Source of the DNA: Mesostigma viride
Taxonomy: Eukaryota; Streptophyta; Mesostigmatophyceae; Mesostigmatales; Mesostigmataceae
Length of the DNA stretch: 64,000 nt
Reading direction: 5' to 3'
NCBI GenBank assembly: GCA_009746045.1
Contig: RPFO01000080.1
Coordinates: forward strand, 7,477,116-7,541,115
Positions 11,501 to 22,800 of the stretch are shown one piece after another; position 1 is the stretch's first letter; each line of letters starts with the position of its first letter. The notes beneath the pieces were generated by a model that was not told the DNA's origin, searched no databases, and worked only from the letters and a program-made list of their open reading frames with translations. Both the position numbers and the translations under genes were made by a program.

Positions 11501-14350
11501 TACAACGGACAGATGTCAAAATGAAAGGGATGGATGGATGTCGAGTAAAACGTACGGATGTCAAGTAAACGGGATGGGTGACAAGTAAAAGGGACGGACG
11601 TCAAATAAGAAAACGAATGTCAAATAAAAGGGAAGGACGTCAAATAAGAAAACGAATGTCAAATAAAGGGGACGGACGTCAAATAAGAAAACGAATGTCA
11701 AATAAAAGGGACGGACGTCAAATAAGAAACGAATGTCAAATAAAAGGGACGGATGTCAAACAAGAAAACCAATGTCAAATAAAAGGGACGGACAGCAAAT
11801 AAGAAAACGAATCTCAAATAAAAGGGAAGGACGTCAAATAAGAAAACGAATGTCAAACAAAGGGGACGGACGTCAAATAAGAAAACGAATGTCAAATAAA
11901 AGGGACGGACGTCAAACAAGAAACGAATGTCAAATAAAAGGGACGGATGTCAAACAAGAAAACCCATGTCAAATAAAGGGACGGACAGCAAATAAGAAAA
12001 CGAATGTCAAATAAAAGGGACGGATGTCAAATAAGAAAACGAATGTCAAATAAAAGGGACGGATGTCAAATAAGAAAACGAATGTCAAATAAAAGGGACG
12101 GATGGCAAATAAAAGGGACAGATGTTTAAAAAAGGGATGGATGTCAAACTGTGGTTATGAACAAAGGGATGCGACAAGAGGCAGTGGTTGTGTTCAGAAC
12201 CAGGGAAGGGCAATCAGTGAAACTTAAATGGATTGCCATAGATGCTGCGCAACCAACAGGGTGTTACCAAACCGGTGCCCTTAGCCCACAAGAAAGCCCT
12301 TCACAACCCCCAGGATGACACATACCCTAGTCCGTCGTGAAGCACTTTTACCCATCATACCCCCATGCTTCTCCTGCAAAAGGCAGGATCCAGTGGGCCC
12401 CGCGTCCATACTGCCTTCATCTCCGAACCGTTCTAACCGCTTCTTGCAACTCTCACGCAAACCAAGCATCCTCCCAAGAGCGAATCCATCCATAAACCAC
12501 TAAGACCCACCTGGGCGGCCATCCGCCGCATTCACTCCCTCCACCGACCCAGCTCCCTCCTTCGACGCAACAACGGCAACATTTCCAGCGTCCGTCACCA
12601 ACGCAGCAGCCGCACCACCCACGGCCGCAGGAGCACCGGAACTCCCGTTAGGAGCAACCCCTGTCGAAGCTACTGCAGCCCCATCAGCCCCCCCCCCGCT
12701 GGGCCGGTTAGGAGCAACACTGCTGGGCCGGTTAGGAGCACCCCCTGCTGAGCCTAGAACGGCATGGGCGGGTTCCCGGGGCGATGGCCTGGCACGGGGG
12801 GACCCAGCCCCCGCCGCCATCGCATACGCCACTGGCATCCGCGGAGCAGCCGAGGGAGCAGGAGGGGGCGCAGCCATAGCTGCTATCTCGGTGCCTTGTG
12901 AAGTGACCCCAGTAGCTGCCGAGGCAGGCGCAAGGGCAGGGGCAGGAGCAGGGGCAGGTGCGGGGGCAGGGGCTCCCATGGCTCCGGATGCCAGAATTGA
13001 CGGGGCATCGCTCGGGGCTGCTGATTGCTGTGGTGGTTGTTGTTGTTGCTGCTGCTGCTGCTGCCCCTGCTGCTGCTGCAGGTGTTGCTGCTGCTGTGAA
13101 GATTGCTGTAGATGTTGTTGCTGTGGATGCGGTTGATGTGCTTGTTGGTGTTGCTGCTGCTGTGGATGTTGCTGTGGGTAGCCTGGTTGTTGCGTGTGGC
13201 CCGTACTGGGCTGCTGCGCGAGCGGCCCTCTTTGTGCGGCCGCTGGTGGTGGGTGGACAGTGCCCCCGTGTGCATGGGGGGCCGCGGGCTGGGGCCGCGA
13301 CGCGGGTGTGAGAAGTGCTGCCCAGGACTTGGGCTTTGGGGGCTGGGCCGCGGGGAGGGCGGCGGTGGGGGTTGATGTGGGGGCAGTGGCTGTGGGGGGG
13401 GGCGGTGGGGGTTGATGTGGGGGCCAGGGCAGGGGCTGATGCAGGGCCAGCGGCACCGGCGCCGGCGGGGGCAGGGGCGGGGGCAGGGGCTGGCGGATGC
13501 CGTGGAGATGCCCCATTAACAGCCGTTGAAGTCACATGGCCAAGAGCGGGGGCCGGGGCGGGGGTGGGGGCCGGGGCAGGGGTGGGCGTTGGGGTGGAGG
13601 TGGGGCGGGGGCGAGGGCGAGGGCAGGGGCGGGGGCGGGTGTGGGGTGGGGGCGGGGCGGGGGGGGGCGGGGGCGGGGCGGGGGCGGGGGCGGGGCGGGG
13701 CAGGGGCGGGGACGGGGCGGGGACGGGGCGGGGCGGGGGCGGGGCGGGGCGGGGCGGGGGCGGGGCGGGGCGGGGGCGGGGGCGGGGCGGGGGCGGGGCG
13801 GGGGCGGGGCGGGGGCGGGGGCGGGGCGGGGGCGGGGCGGGGGCGGGGCGGGCGGGGGCGGGGCGGGGGCGGGGGCGGGGCGGGGGCGGGGGCGGGGGGG
13901 GCGGGGGCGGGCGGGGGCGGGGGCGGGCGGGGCGGGGGCGGGGGCGGGGGCGGGGGCCGAGGCTGGGGCGGGGGCAGGGGTGGAGGCTGCAGCGGCCCAG
14001 GATGGCACGAAAGCTGGCGCGCTGGGTGACAGAGTCGATGCTGCCACCCTTGCTACTGCCGGTGCCGATGGAGCTGATTGAGGTGATGGCTTGGCTTGGC
14101 CCGCTGCCGGTGGTTGGTGGGCGGGGGTTGATATGGGATGTGATGGTGCTGATGGTTGGTGGGCCGGGGGGGGATTTGTGGGTCCTCGGGCGGGCCGTCG
14201 AGATGACCCCTTAGGAGCCCCCCTAGCGGGCCCCGTGGGTGCACCCATTGAAGGCCCTGGCGGGGGGCCGGCTGTGGCCGTTGAAGGGGGGCGCGCCAGC
14301 TGTCCTCCCCTTGTTTTTCGACCTCTGGCCACCGGCGCGGGGGACGCTAC
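83..14350 (-). CDS. USP10-type ubiquitin carboxyl-terminal hydrolase, C-terminus off window
   Basis: Cysteine protease that removes ubiquitin from proteins. Supported exons, 5' to 3' on the minus strand: up to 14350 (N-terminal, end unclear), about 13500-12511, 11160-10904, 10108-10013, 8978-8362, 7560-7245, 5301-5193, 4428-4364, 977-916, 200-83; phases agree from 12511 onward. The Cys box is GFVNVGNSCFLNA then TVQALLACPPF; next come FEFTPKMFHHL, RQEDAQEFLSLLL, a Gly/Glu-rich insert ending DGEWEQVM, LFGGVARSIVRSSG, ASAVVQPFMVLHLDV, RTVVDALRNFSAKEELDGY and LPPLLILHIMRFTY. These match USP10/UBP24 in order, including the USP10 features PKSWAALL (near 13312-13337) and a PAM2-like LSPSAPAFVPSW (near 14000-14040). 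The catalytic His region must lie left of base 83. The first exon and the join inside the G/C-rich tract 13500-13990 are not resolved. The intron between exons 4364-4428 and 916-977 contains a 2.3-kb duplicated repeat. Confidence 0.85.
1112..2695. repeat. Long direct repeat, full copy (about 1.58 kb)
   Basis: First of two adjacent direct copies of an unidentified AT/GC-mixed element inside a USP gene intron. It begins TTTTCTCTGAATATAG and ends GAGCTGAGTGATCTTAA. Bases 1112-1727 recur at 2699-3305 and bases 2567-2695 recur at 3322-3450, nearly unchanged; 1728-2566 is present only here. A TATA-like TTTATAAGGG lies near 1270. No coding motif was recognised and no TG..CA ends were seen, so it could be an LTR-type or other non-autonomous element. 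Confidence 0.8.
2699..3450. repeat. Second copy of the long repeat, internally deleted
   Basis: Direct copy of the 1112-2695 element missing about 840 bp of its middle. The left part (2699-3305) and right part (3322-3450) are joined by a short C-rich linker (CCCTCCCTCCCACCC) that is absent from the full copy. The two copies abut within a few bases. Confidence 0.8.
3660..4150 (+). repeat. TAA then AGG/GAA trinucleotide array
   Basis: A short TAA run, then AGG, then almost pure GAA triplets with a few GGA interruptions. The array sits between degraded copies of the exon 4364-4428 donor edge in the USP intron. The long Lys-rich or Leu-rich readings through it are not genes. Confidence 0.95.
4726..4800 (+). 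repeat. Short tandem repeat, about 21-22 bp unit
   Basis: The unit GACCCTACTCACTATACCAT is repeated about three times, followed by a diverged copy, in the USP intron upstream of the exon at 4364-4428. Confidence 0.8.
5420..5508 (+). repeat. GA dinucleotide array
   Basis: An essentially perfect GA run of roughly 90 bases in the USP intron beside the exon at 5193-5301. Confidence 0.95.
6296..6967 (+). repeat. 15-bp minisatellite with 30-bp higher-order unit
   Basis: Alternates GGTGAGGAATGTTGG and AATGAGGAGTGTTGG with sparse substitutions. The 15-bp period is a multiple of three, so it stays open in several frames; these readings are by-products. It lies in a USP intron. Confidence 0.95.
8036..8345 (-). 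repeat. Tandem repeat resembling an exon end plus splice donor
   Basis: About six to seven degenerate units of some 55-60 bp containing GCGCACTCCCCTCACC and AGTCCTTATTTAGTTATACC. Read on the minus strand each unit gives GGACTTTGGTGAGGGGAGTG, resembling the end and donor of the adjacent USP exon whose 3' edge is at 8362. Confidence 0.75.
10632..10685 (-). repeat. Partial copy of the USP Cys-box exon end and donor
   Basis: Reads on the minus strand as a degraded GFVNVGNSCFLNA segment followed by GTGAGTCG, about 220 bp downstream of the real exon end at 10904. It has a stronger-looking donor (GTGAGT) than the real exon (GTGCGT). No matching upstream acceptor was identified. Confidence 0.75.
11455..12135 (+). 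repeat. 39-bp minisatellite
   Basis: Units built from ACGAATGTCAAATAAAAGGG and ACGGACGTCAAATAAGAAA, about 39 bp, with length variants toward both ends. It lies in the USP intron between exons 10904-11160 and 12511 onward. Confidence 0.9.
12136..12510. other. Intron sequence with no recognised feature
   Basis: Remainder of the USP intron up to the donor GTGGGT, which reads on the minus strand at 12505-12510. No gene or mobile element recognised. Confidence 0.5.
13020..13160 (-). repeat. CAG-rich (polyglutamine-coding) tract
   Basis: CTG-rich on the plus strand and CAG-rich on the coding strand of the USP N-terminal exon, giving Gln-rich runs interrupted by His and Pro. It lies between the PKSWAALL motif and Pro/Ala-rich sequence, so it is probably translated. 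Confidence 0.7.
13536..13970 (+). repeat. GGGGC-type G-rich array
   Basis: Dense GGGGCGGGGGCGGGGC units. On the USP coding strand this reads Pro-Ala or Pro-Arg repeats between the PAM2-like segment and the PKSWAALL segment. Both flanks are in the same frame, separated by an in-frame TGA near 13532, so it is either partly intronic or the site of an unrecognised splice. It has strong G-quadruplex potential. Confidence 0.85.
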
Positions 14351-16888
14351 CTGCAGGGTTGAGAAGTGGCTCGAAACGATCGTGCGGGTGCAGCGTTGTG
14401 GGAGGGTGAGCGCGTAACAGGGGGGCGGTAGGGCAGGGTGAAAGGGGGCGGTGACAGGGGAAGGTGACAGGGCGGGATGAGTGGGGATGATGCAAGGGGG
14501 TGAACGGAGGGGTGCAAAAGGAACCTTGGGGGGGGGGGGGGGGAATGGGGTGGAGAAGGCCTTAAGTTGGGTTGGCTTAAGTTGTGTTCCCGCCTTAAGT
14601 TGGGTCGCATAGGATTTCGGCATTCTAAGTTCAAAGTAGTTCATAATAGTATGTTTTAGTATACTTATTTCAAATTAGTACAATGTAGTAGAGCCACTCA
14701 CACCTTCAGTTGGGTTGGCCCCTCGAAAACCTCGAACCCAACTAAGGCGTGAATGACTGTACTGCACTGATGACAAAGAGGAGGTAGACAGCACTAGAAT
14801 AAGGTGAAGACTACCGATCATTAAATGGTTTCTTTGTTCCATCGTCCGCCCCTACGTAAGTAGCTTTCAAGGCCAGAGGCCAGAGATGTCAGAACTGAAA
14901 TACCCCCCTAATGTTGTTATGCCGCCCTAATGCTATCCATAAACGCCATCATCAAGCTAAGGTCCATTTTCCAATCCACTAGAGCGTCCAGTTCCAAAAG
15001 CAGCGTGGAATGTTTCCCTTCATTACTAACGGTGAAACTCTGCCACGGGGCACAAGGGCGTGACGTTGAATCAAATGTACCTGACCAGGTATGGCTGCCA
15101 CATTCTGGGCCGCCGGGTTTCGCTTGTCGACGCCTAATTCCGATTGTATTTCCCCCAAAGCAAGAGAGCCGAATTCGATTAACTGCGCAGCAATCAATAG
15201 AAACAAGCGAGTTGCGACCATGCCAAATACGTCGTGGTAGGAGAAAGCGCGTCAAGACACGGCGATGACACCCGTAGGGCAAACTCAGCGTGCATCGACA
15301 TATCAACACGTTGCACACATTAGATCAAACACATATGAAACCAGTGGCAGCCAGTGTCGGCCAGTTTCTATAAACGTACAGGAGTGTCCATTATCAAGGA
15401 GCGAACAACGGTGACCACATGTGTGCAATTTCAGCGCTCCCCGGGAATGACTCTGACACAGCTCAGAAGCGTCGACTTTCCGTCAAAAATCGCCTGCAGC
15501 TTGAGCTGCTAGAAGGCAAACACTCCTGCAACCGTCTAACGAGTTCGGTATGCTTGGTATCCCCTACAAACAATTGATGTCAATGTTAGTATTGAGCCGG
15601 CGAACCTCGTGTGGTCTTGTGCCCAGCTGCAATATTCAGGTGCAGTGATTTTCCTGCCTTTTTGCCTGCACGCTATCAACACAGACCACAGATTCCTGCG
15701 GGTCTCGCTATGTGTTCACGGCGGGCATGTTAATATAATGAAGTAGACTAGCTACCGTGACGGCAATTATTAGGGCAGCAGTCGGCTCACTCGGCTGTCA
15801 TCAGCTTCTGTAACCGGTCGTCTGGAAGAGAGAGTTTTACTGTACACTCGCAGAATGCGGCTTGAGTAGTGACCCGACAAGATGCCAGATGGACGTCTGC
15901 CGGGAACGCTGGAATCAATAAACGTGATCAGAATTGCAACCAATCAAATAAGTTCACAATAGTGAAAATTATCACGAAGTATCACATTACTAGTACGAAG
16001 TCACCAGGGATAAGATTTGGATCCTGCATCGTACAAGGGTGCGAATTCCGATCTGTTGTGATCCTAGGAATTGCACAGTACAGTAAGAGTCTGACACCCT
16101 GTACACTCGGGCACTAGTCAAATACATATGAAAGACCGACGGGAATCACTCGGCCACTACACAGTACCATAAGAATGAATCTCTGCTGCTCGTGTGCGGC
16201 GTGGGACACAACATGTACAACAACAACCCTGTAACAGTAGCGCAGTAGTGTGGAGACCGGAGTGGATTGCTTAATAATTTCATTATTCGCACGTGAAGTT
16301 TTTATTACGCACGCAAGGGAAATCTATCGCAGGGCCAGCAGGGCTATTACTTTCGTGATAACAGCTACTGACACCAGTGATGTCGACAAGTGCTTTAGTG
16401 CCCGGGAAATGGAGTGACCATGCAATGCAGAAAAGGAAAATATTATAAAGGAAGGAGAGTAGCCGTCGGATATCTAAACTACGCCATGGATATCTAAAAA
16501 TGTGGCTTGCACACTAGCCAACCGTGGGGATTTTACTAGGAGAACAACAGGTTGGTAACCCCCCTACGATGGCAAATATCGCACCAGGTGGCGAGACACT
16601 TTTCTTGCAACCTGCAATTACACCATGCCTGCCAGGCAGGAATTCGGACATCCTGTGGCCTTTCCCCTGCGTCCATGTGGCATTGCCAGTTAGCTGGATC
16701 TGTGTCGTTTAGCTAGAAATGCACGAGAAGGGGGCAGGTTGACATTCTGGACGGCCAACTCAGTGTCGTGTAGCCTCGCTTCATATCCGACTGGCGGACA
16801 AGCGATGTTCTCATCTGTAAAGCAAACTGAGTGACACAAGCAAAGCCTACTCATCTGGCGGGGGATTTACTTCGAGCCTCGTACGCGG
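14351..16888. other. Divergent intergenic region, USP gene to GT29 gene
   Basis: Contains a poly-G run near 14526-14545, copies of an 18-bp TIR-like motif (14560-14765) and otherwise AT-balanced sequence. A minus-strand reading at 14979-15221 begins with a hydrophobic signal-like stretch (MVATRLFLLIAAQLIEF), but no partner exon or family was recognised. The promoter of the GT29 gene, and probably the first exon of the USP gene, should lie here; I cannot place either. Confidence 0.5.
14700..14765 (+). repeat. TIR-like palindromic repeat, copy 1
   Basis: CACACCTTCAGTTGGGTTGG and AACCCAACTAAGGCGTG face each other, followed by AATGACTGTACTG. The same structure with the same trailing sequence occurs at 54079-54152. 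Extra half copies (CTTAAGTTGGGTTGG, CCTTAAGTTGGGTCG) lie at 14560-14612. Likely termini of a small DNA transposon or MITE. Confidence 0.7.
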
Positions 16889-19800
16889 ATGAGGCAGCTA
16901 AATTTAAAGCTGAAGCTCAAAGAGCGTCAACGTAGGTGTGCCTATTTTTTTGCTCTCGCAACATTCCTGGTAGCAACGGGGCGCTTTCTACTATCCGGTC
17001 ATGCGCCCCTACCGACGTGGATCGACATGCATTTCAGATACCACAACTGCAGTGTTGTGGGTAATGACTCGTCCATGCGGAACAGCAGCCTGGGGCATCT
17101 CATCGACTCCGCTGCCGTGGTCTACAGGATGAATTTCGCTCCCGTAAGTAACTGCCTATCATATCGTTGTCCTGCAGCTGCAGCAAGTGGCAGTTTTGCA
17201 CCAAGGCAGCTCTCTTGGGCAGGCACAACCACATTTTCATAAGCTCATAACAACTGCCCAATTCAGCGGGGGGGAACACGCTTTCGAATGTGTGGCGCTA
17301 TTTCCGTTCTAGTGTCTGCAACGGTTAGTTCAACCAGATGACTGCGTCTATGGCCATGCAGAGTCCACGTTGTTAGTTGCGTTGCCTCCTCGAGGTCTCC
17401 TGGAAGAAACTTGCCAGCTTATTATATCGACTGCTTGCATTACATTCCCCTTGAAATAGGCTCTTACCGTTTGTTGATTCTGGCACACCAATTCTGGCCC
17501 ATCCCCTGTTCTATTGTAGTGGGCCCCTACGCTATATAACTCCCTATGTGGCATCTACGGCTTGCCCCTTCTAGTATTTACGCAGAGTGCTCCCTGCACT
17601 ATGTGGCTAAGCCTGGTGCACAGCCAATAATTAAGAGCATAACTCCGTTGGGAGCTTACGTAACACATAGCCCTGAGAGGGGGCATATGGTTTGTAATAC
17701 ATTCTGAGCTACAACCTGCAGGTGGTACACAGCCATGGTGTCTGCCAATTATACCTATTATTACTACTAGTATTATTATTGTTATTATTATACCTTGATC
17801 CAATTCAGTATACCTAACTTAATCTAATGCAGCATACCGGCGTTGTTGTAGACCAGAACTCTATACACGGCTACCAGTCTTCTCTCTATCTCCTTTCACA
17901 CAGATTCCGCATTATTCCCCCATCCGCATTTCGTTCTGCCTTCCACTACCATCTTCCTTGGAATCTATTTTTTGATCTGATCGAAACCTATTCTTGATCC
18001 CCGCCCCCCCAGATCGAGGGCTACGCTACCGACGTGGGCCGCCGCACGCACACCATGTGCATCAACCCGGAGAAGTTCCGGGTCCACATGAAGACCAACC
18101 CGGAGCGGCTCAAGGGGCCCGCGGCGCGGCAGGGGCCCCGCATCATTGTGGTGGGGGAGACGGATGACGAAGGTATGTCGATGAAGGACAGGACTAAACT
18201 ATTATTTACTCTGTGGCTAGTATTTCCTGTATGTATGCGTCAGGGGGGGGCGCATCAATGTGGGGGGCAAGACCGACCACAAAGGTATATTAGTCACGGG
18301 CTAAACCATTCATTCTAAAATAATACTACTTTCATGTATGTATCAGGGGGTGCCACGTTGTGTAAAACCTATCATGCGTTACTCGAGATGTTAAAATGAA
18401 CATGAGCTCTTATTTATTGAATGATAACGCGTATAGGGACCATAGCCATGTCCGTTTTCCCTTGCCGTTGGGTCAGGCACCATGCTAGCTGAGGGACTGC
18501 AACGCACATTGTGGCTTGCATTTATGCCACTCATGTCGGCTACTCACAAAACAGCAACTTAACGACTAACTTCATAATCGTACAGTCCAACTGTCTTTCT
18601 ATCGACTTAGCTAACATTATGGCTAGCAAACTATATGCCAGCGCATCATGTGCGGTGCATATCGTACTTCATGTCAGACGCAATATTAAACACGAAACCT
18701 TGGGCCGTGGAAGGTACCATCGGCACCTGAATTGCGCAAAGTACTGTGCCGGAAATTATAACTTCGGCATGCTATAACTTTTGCTATGCTGCACTATTTT
18801 CAGTGCTATAAATTGTGCCGGAAAGCTCACGGCAAGCCCTACCTAGCCTCTTTAATTATGGCCAGAAAGACGGCAGGCGGGTGCGATAAGTAGCGACGCA
18901 ACCTCCGTTTACAACATGATGGCCAGATATTTAAAATGTAAACAGGTAGTTGTGCACACAGGGTAACATTTTCCCTTGACGCCCCCCTAGCTGAACTAGC
19001 CACCACTATGGTATGATCCTAATCGTGTTAACCCCTCTGAGCTTAGGTAGGGCTTGCCGGGTACAATTTACAAAGACCCTAGCAACCCCCCTTACCGGGA
19101 AGCCGTGCCATGGCGAACCAATGTCGCAAACATTGGAACGTAAAGGAGAGGTGCATGGGCACAAAGGTACCACCGCGCGAAACAAGGCGGCCCTCGCTAT
19201 GCGTTCAAACAGTTGAGCAAGAGCCACACGTGTGCTTTTTAGAAGGGTTGAGCAATAACCGAATGTGGGCTTTTGGACATGGGGCTGAGCAATAAAACCC
19301 TGAACCGATGCTTTTGCCATTGACGGGGTAGCAATAACCGGCTGAAAACGAAAGCCGGCTGGAAATGTGTGACGTTCGGGCTTGGACTCTGGCTTCTTGG
19401 CTCTATGCCCTTGGCTTCTTGGCTTTAGGCTCTAGGCTCTAGGCTCTAGGCTCTAGGCTCTAGGCTCTAGGCTCTAGGCTCTAGGCTCTAGGCTCTAGGC
19501 TCTAGGCTCTAGGCTCTAGGCTCTAGGCTCTAGGCTCTAGGCTCTAGGCTCTAGGCTCTAGGCTCTAGGCTCTAGGCTCTAGGCTCTAGGCTCTAGGCTC
19601 TAGGCTCTAGGCTCTAGGCTCTAGGCTCTAGGCTCTAGGCTCTAGGCTCTAGGATCTAGGATCTTGGCTCTTAGCTCTTGGATCTTGCACTGAGCACTTG
19701 GCTTCTCAGTACTTGGCTTCTCAGCGCCCAAGGGCAAAACACGTGCCTCTTCAAAACAAATCCGGTTTCAAAAGACATCTGGGCCGGATTGACAAAACTA

Positions 19801-22800
19801 TTGCTGTATATACTACGATTTTAAATGCGAAAAGTTTGCACAAAGCCTTCCGCAAACTGTTGCCGCATGCGAGTAGCGTTTCGCGGCGACCGCGATTTGG
19901 GGGTCAACCGTAGGGGTTCCCTTACATGCGTGAAGTTGGCTTGGTTGCGTCCACTGGTTGCGCGACAAAGTTTGTCCCATTTGTGTCCATTGGGCCAAAC
20001 TTTTGTTGTCAGACGGGAACCAAACAAACCACGACCATTTTTTGGCGGAAATACGTGGTTCCGCTCGTAACGTACGTAACGGTAAAACGGTAATTCTTTC
20101 GCGAGTAGCTGAGCGTCGGAGCGAGCCAAAAATGACATTGGCCTAGGTGTTTGGAACGGATTAGGGAAACTGGCAAGGAGCGGACCGATTCAAGGGGTAT
20201 TGGGTGGTAACTTGCTGGCAAAAAGCGAGAAAGCTGACGGACGTACCTGACACAACGAACACTTGCAGAGTGAACAAATCGAGTTGAGCGTGCAGTGTTC
20301 AGAGACATCTAGGAGGAACTCAACTTATCTCAACTCAAGTCGAAGACATTGAGCCGTAATGTAAACTTGTTGTCGTCGACTAACACGGAAGGTATCGCCG
20401 AATAAAAGCCCTTGGTGTTACGGCCCTAACCCGTGTTTGGGCGTAACAATTCCTAAAATAAATTAGTTTGGTCAGTCGAAAGTCATTTTGAGATCGTTTG
20501 AGACTTTCGATAGTAATTATGTTAGATTCAGGGACTTGGCCGAGTTATTCCATCAGTCGGCCCAGGTACCCGGGGCTTTACCTTCGGTTTGGTGTGTTTA
20601 TTGGTCTGCACCCGGGACTACCAGGTACTAGCTGGGGTGCCAGACTGGCGGATACCATGCGTAAATCTATGGCTATTATTGCGTAGGGGTTGCGACACTA
20701 GAGGTCCGGCCCACAGCTGGCCCGCTGACGTCGCACAGCCTAGGACAAATGTTGTAGGGGGCAATGGCTTCCGCATCTTTGGTTTGGAATGAAATCGACT
20801 TGAGTAAAACTCGTCTGCCAAACCAGGGGTCACATCTGGGCTGCACTAATGCCCTTTGTGCAGCCCATGTAAATGCACAATTTATCTAGTTGTGCATTCA
20901 GGGCCTAGCTAGTATTTCCGCTCACTAGCTAGAATTCAGGGCTACATTCCCGTAGTCCTCGCGGATAGCAGATTCCGGGTCCACACAGGCGTAACTCACG
21001 CTAGACTAGAATCTTTCGGAGTCGCTGGTGCGGCTTGTAACACTGGTATCGGAGGTTTCGTCTAGGGCCACCATAGCTCGTACAGAGCGTTGGCAGGGCC
21101 TCGTGGGATATCACCTGACGTGAATCGGTGATCTGCACCAAGACGACCTGCTGCCCGGAGAGCGCAGTCGTAGGACGCCATCACGCAGTATAGGCGACCT
21201 TAATCGACGACGTCCTCGAGCTGTGACGCAGTTTATAGCTAGAAAATAGGACCTACCCATCGGCTGGCAACGCCCTAAGAGTCGGGCTTTGACGGCAAGA
21301 AACGCAGATAATATCGCATCTGCAACAATTAGGTGGGCACGCAGCCCATGGTGGTTGTAGGGCGCGCAGCAGCCTTATTGCCCGCTCCGTCCCTCCTTTC
21401 TCTGCACGCGTAGAGCGGTGTTATGTGCTCCCAGCCCGGTTTTCTTGTCGTCGGGCTCATCGTAGGTTGGTACATGGCGAGCGGCCACGTGCTGGTCAGC
21501 ACGGATTGCGGGGTGGACCGTTGCGGCGGAATTCTCGTGTCCAGGCACCCGCCGCAACGGTCCACCCCGTGGTAAAGCATTTTAATAAACCATTGCGCTC
21601 GTCCGACCTGTGTTATCCTGATGAAAGCGCGGAATTTATTGCATTACTGGGCAATTTCTCTGCTTGAGTGTGGTCGCAATTGCACGCTTTTGGGTTGTAT
21701 TGGTCGCTTTATCGTGATTCGTGTGAACAGTGCTCATATCCTGATTCACGTACTGATATAATGTCGCAGCCGGTAGCCGACTTGGAAGCTCTACACGCAG
21801 CCGGAGTCAAGGTCATCGACCGGGCCCGGGCTCACGCCAAATCCCGGGAATATAAGGCGGACAAGAAGAGCAAGGGCACGGAATTCAACGAGAAGGCTAG
21901 GGCAGACCAGCAGGCACGGCGAGATAGGCTGAAGGCGGGGTGTGTGGCGGGGGATCCCATCTCCCTAGCCAAGCGCGTCCACGTACAGGTCGCCTTTATT
22001 ATAGTTCCTGCGCTGCCTAGCATTGTCTGCGTTGCGCTTGGCTAGGGAGATGGGATCCCCCGCCACACACCCCGCCTTCAGCCTATCTCGCCGTGCCTGC
22101 TGGTCTGCCCTAGCCTTCTCGTTGAATTCCGTGCCCTTGCTCTTCTTGTCCGCCTTATATTCCCGGGATTTGGCGTGAGCCCGGGCCCGGTCGATGACCT
22201 TGACTCCGGCTGCGTGTAGAGCTTCCAAGACGGCTACCGGTTGCGACATTATATCAGTACGCGAATCAGGATATGTGTTATGCATTCCCGCGCAGTATGC
22301 CTTATCCTAGTTGGTGCCCGCGCTTGGTCGGCATATTGTTGGTGACCGTCATAGGTGACCGCTATGCTGTGTAGCTCTCATGTCCCACACAACCTGCTGC
22401 CCCCTCCTGAAGATGCCACTTTTACATGCCTGCAGCAACCCTGCCCCTTGTTGGGAGCTCATGCAGATTCCCCCGCCCCCCTTCTCCCCACCCTGCACAT
22501 GTGCACATACTGTCTCCTGATCTTTTAAACAAAGCTACCTTCTTCTGCTGACCATCGCCACCGACAAATGTTGAATCAATCTTCCGCGCAACCTGTCCGA
22601 CAACTATGCCCAAGAACTCGCCCAACTATGTGGCAAAGTCTCATGCCAATCTCTTTTGAGACCTACCGCCTTGGACACCTAATGCACCCCTGCATCCTCT
22701 CCGTGCACCCCTGCGCTCCCAGGCAGCTACTCAGCATGTGCCTCCGATAAACCCCCCGATAAACCCTCAATAAACCCCTGATGATCCCCGCAACTAACCC

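Noticed and set aside
14979-15221. Minus-strand reading with a signal-like N-terminus
   Set aside because: No family, no partner exon and no coding-context evidence; noted under the intergenic entry only.
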